The notes beneath the pieces are model-generated. The model did not search any database. It saw nothing but the letters and a program-made list of their open reading frames with translations, and had not been told where the DNA came from. Of a stretch of DNA of 64,000 nucleotides, positions 62,221-64,000 are shown in pieces. Origin of the DNA: Aromatoleum anaerobium (GTDB lineage: Bacteria; Pseudomonadota; Gammaproteobacteria; Burkholderiales; Rhodocyclaceae). Made by a program: the position numbers and the translations under genes. Where the stretch lies: NCBI RefSeq assembly GCF_012910705.2, contig NZ_WTVG02000036.1, positions 1 to 64,000 of the forward strand. The letters are read 5' to 3'. How positions within the stretch are numbered: the first letter of the stretch is position 1; each line of letters begins with the position of its first letter.

Positions 62221-62268
62221 AAAAAAAACGGGGTGGGTTAAAGACGGATTACCGTCGCCCCCACCCCG
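62221..62268 (-). terminator. Terminator or attenuator between bzdY and bzdZ
   Basis: On the minus strand CGGGGTGGG and CCCACCCCG form a 9-base stem enclosing a second hairpin GACGG-TAAT-CCGTC, followed directly by eight T residues (62228-62221). It meets all criteria of an intrinsic terminator after bzdY, inside a gene order usually described as one operon. Confidence 0.82.
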
Positions 62269-62289
62269 AGAAGGGAGAGACTTTTGACT

Positions 62290-63420
62290 CTAGGACTGCG
62301 GCTTGGCCAGGACCTGCTCGGCGAAGGCGTCGTTGAACGCATGGCCTTCGGCGACGAGCTGGCGGAACTTGATGAAGTCGATGACGTCCTTGCCCGTTGC
62401 CTTCTTGTTGTTGAAGGCGGTGAAGCCGAGGTACGCCTCGTGGTTCATGTTCGCGGCGAGCCAGTGGCGGTTCGGGGTCTTGAGCTGGTCCCAGAAGAAC
62501 TTCTTCTTGCCGCGAATGCCTTCGATCGACTTGATCAGGCATTGCGGGAAGAGGTTCGTGAACTTCCACACCAGCGCATTGACGGCTTCGTCGAGCTTCG
62601 CGAAGTCGGTCGTGCATTGCGCGATCAGTTCCTTCGCGGCCTTGGCCTTGTCGGCTGCGACGGGCTCGCCGTAGACCAGCTCGCCGTCATCGACATACGC
62701 GTCGGTGCGGACCAGCGGGTTGCGGACCCATTCGCCGTCCTTTTTCAGCACCGGCACGACCTTCGTGACGAGGTTCTTCGCCTTCATCTTGTACGCGCTC
62801 CACGGCTCGCACGAGACGCAGTTGTACATCGCGTCTTCCATGTTCAGCATCCACGGCAGGAAGTCGGTCGAGCCGCCGTCGGGCGCGCTGCCGTGCTTCG
62901 GGCCGGCCTGACCGAACACCGCCATGTCGGAGGTGATCGTGAGGTCGGTCGCCATGCCGATTTCCTGGCCGCCGCCAACGCGCATGCCGTTCACACGGCA
63001 GATCGTCGGCTTCTTGCAGTTCAGGATGCCATCGACCATCGCGTTGAAGAGGTCCATGTACTCGCCGTACTCGTTCGGGCGCTGTGCATAGTAGGACGCG
63101 TACTCGGCGGTGTTGCCGCCGGTGCAGAACGCCTTGTCGCCGACGGCGGTGAACACGGCCGCGACGATCGTGCGGTCGGACGACGCACGCTGGAAGCCGG
63201 CGATGATCGCCTTCACCATCTCGGTGGTGTAGGAGTTGTACTGCTTCGGGTTGTTCAGAATGATCCACGCTGCGTACAGGCCGGGAACCACGTTGCCCTG
63301 CGGATCCGTCACCGGGCGCTTCTCGAACAGGACCGAGGGAGCCTCGGTGCCGAAGTGCTCTTCGCCCAGCAGGGCGTGATCCTTGATTTCGTTGTCGCGG
63401 GGCAGCCAATCGAGTGCCAT
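62290..63420 (-). CDS. bzdY: 6-oxocyclohex-1-ene-1-carbonyl-CoA hydrolase
   Basis: A 376-residue crotonase-superfamily enzyme that opens the ring of 6-oxocyclohex-1-enoyl-CoA to 3-hydroxypimelyl-CoA in the anaerobic benzoyl-CoA pathway (Oah/BzdY). The starting segment MALDWLPRDNEIKDHALLG and FCTGGNTAEYASYYAQRPNE are distinctive of Oah. The ATG at 63420 has AGGAGA at ideal spacing; an upstream frame to 63585 overlaps bzdX and lacks homology. Follows bzdX by 35 bases. Confidence 0.96.
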   Translation of the reverse strand: MALDWLPRDNEIKDHALLGEEHFGTEAPSVLFEKRPVTDPQGNVVPGLYAAWIILNNPKQYNSYTTEMVKAIIAGFQRASSDRTIVAAVFTAVGDKAFCTGGNTAEYASYYAQRPNEYGEYMDLFNAMVDGILNCKKPTICRVNGMRVGGGQEIGMATDLTITSDMAVFGQAGPKHGSAPDGGSTDFLPWMLNMEDAMYNCVSCEPWSAYKMKAKNLVTKVVPVLKKDGEWVRNPLVRTDAYVDDGELVYGEPVAADKAKAAKELIAQCTTDFAKLDEAVNALVWKFTNLFPQCLIKSIEGIRGKKKFFWDQLKTPNRHWLAANMNHEAYLGFTAFNNKKATGKDVIDFIKFRQLVAEGHAFNDAFAEQVLAKPQS

Positions 63421-63455
63421 GAAATGTCTCCTGTTTTTACGGTGGTCAGCGTGGT

Positions 63456-64000
63456 TCAGAAATCGGGCGTCAGGATGACGCGTCGCTTGAGTTTGCCGTG
63501 GTGCGCCTCGTCGAACACGTGTTCGATCTGGCTCATCGGGCGCGTCTCGACGAACGGTCCGAGCTGGATGCGGCCGTCGAGGCACATGTCGCGCACGGCG
63601 GCATAGCGGTCCGGCGGGCAGCCCCAGGTGCCGATGATTTCGGCATCGAAGGCCATCAGCTTCGACAGCATGTAGTTCGTCTCGGCCGTGCCGTAGCCGA
63701 CGATGACGAGCTTGCCGGTGAAGGACAGCAAGGACAGCGCCAACTCCTGGCCGGGCTTGCTGCCGGTGACCTCGAAGATCTTCCAGCCGTAGTTCGACGG
63801 CAGGCCGCGCTCCTTGCAGAAGCCCTTGAAGAGCTCCTTCACTTCCTTTGCGCTCTTGTCCTTCGGGTTGATGATGAAATCGGCGCCGAAGCCCTTCATC
63901 ATCTCGAGCTTTTCTTCGTTGATGTCGATGCCGATGACGGCCTTCGCACCCATGCCTTTCGCAGTCTGCACCATGAAGCTGCCGACGCCGCCGGCGGCAC
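63456..64000 (-). CDS. bzdX: 6-hydroxycyclohex-1-ene-1-carbonyl-CoA dehydrogenase (5' end outside window)
   Basis: The C-terminal 181 codons of a medium-chain alcohol-dehydrogenase-type enzyme. The Rossmann glycines (AAGGVGSFMVQTAKGMGA) are at the window edge, followed by GIDINEEKLEMMKGFGAD. It precedes bzdY by 35 bases, matching BzdX/Had, which oxidises 6-hydroxycyclohex-1-enoyl-CoA to the 6-oxo form with NAD. The zinc-binding N-terminal part lies outside the window. Confidence 0.93.
   Translation of the reverse strand, partial: AAGGVGSFMVQTAKGMGAKAVIGIDINEEKLEMMKGFGADFIINPKDKSAKEVKELFKGFCKERGLPSNYGWKIFEVTGSKPGQELALSLLSFTGKLVIVGYGTAETNYMLSKLMAFDAEIIGTWGCPPDRYAAVRDMCLDGRIQLGPFVETRPMSQIEHVFDEAHHGKLKRRVILTPDF

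Noticed and set aside
62161-62289. Small gene between bzdY and bzdZ
   Set aside because: No start with ribosome site; the stretch is accounted for by the terminator hairpin.

Overview
The window is high-GC DNA that reads as a chromosome segment of a denitrifying betaproteobacterium of the Aromatoleum/Azoarcus/Thauera group. The basis is gene content: the order bzdX-bzdY-bzdZ-bzdA at the right edge, a phenylacetyl-CoA:acceptor oxidoreductase-type molybdoenzyme with FdhD and a PaaX-family regulator at the left edge, p-cresol methylhydroxylase genes, a tungsten aldehyde oxidoreductase, and FNR-type boxes. Almost the whole 64 kb is a catabolic island for anaerobic degradation of aromatic compounds.

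Layout. 1-5.7 kb: padB-like molybdoenzyme (cut by the left edge), fdhD, PaaX-family regulator, a small 2[4Fe-4S] ferredoxin and a MarR regulator. 5.7-10 kb: p-cresol methylhydroxylase operon (pchC, pchX-like, pchF, aldehyde dehydrogenase) behind a sigma-54 promoter, with pchC frameshifted. 10-12.2 kb: scar region with a lipoprotein gene, a transposase scrap, a lone cytochrome and truncated flavoprotein and regulator genes. 12.3-19.6 kb: UspA and a DUF1302/DUF1329/YCF48-like/RND export module. 20.2-22.4 kb: a second aldehyde dehydrogenase and an intact second pchC with a duplicated sigma-54 promoter. 22.7-24.8 kb: a hypothetical protein and a PEP-CTERM protein. 25-33.2 kb: NtrC-type response regulator, a histidine kinase with a XylR-type aromatic sensor domain, an aryl-CoA ligase and a TRAP transporter. 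33.5-37.1 kb: porin and a tungsten aldehyde oxidoreductase with a fused MoaD-like tail. 37.3-44.6 kb: mostly housekeeping or unknown genes (BON, S4, thioredoxin, thioesterase, GGDEF, radical SAM, pyruvyl transferase). 44.6-53.5 kb: a beta-oxidation operon for an aryl-propanoid type acid with its binding protein and TetR regulator. 53.6-64 kb: MFS aromatic acid transporter, LivKHMGF-type ABC importer, benzoate-CoA ligase (bzdA), bzdZ, bzdY and bzdX (cut by the right edge).

How the parts fit (inference from families and context): p-cresol is hydroxylated to 4-hydroxybenzaldehyde by PchCF, oxidised to 4-hydroxybenzoate by the aldehyde dehydrogenases, and activated by the ligase at 28.6-30.1 kb. 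Phenylacetate-type compounds enter through PadB, and phenylpropanoids through the 44.6-52.3 kb operon. All converge on benzoyl-CoA, whose ring-opening late steps (BzdX, BzdY) lie at the right edge. Three regulatory links can be read directly from the DNA: a near-identical 20-bp palindrome at the MarR/ferredoxin intergenic region and on the -35 box of the aldehyde oxidoreductase 30 kb away; twin sigma-54 promoters with matching upstream inverted repeats before both pchC copies; and a perfect FNR-type box before the TRAP operon. No tRNA, rRNA, CRISPR array or complete insertion sequence was seen.
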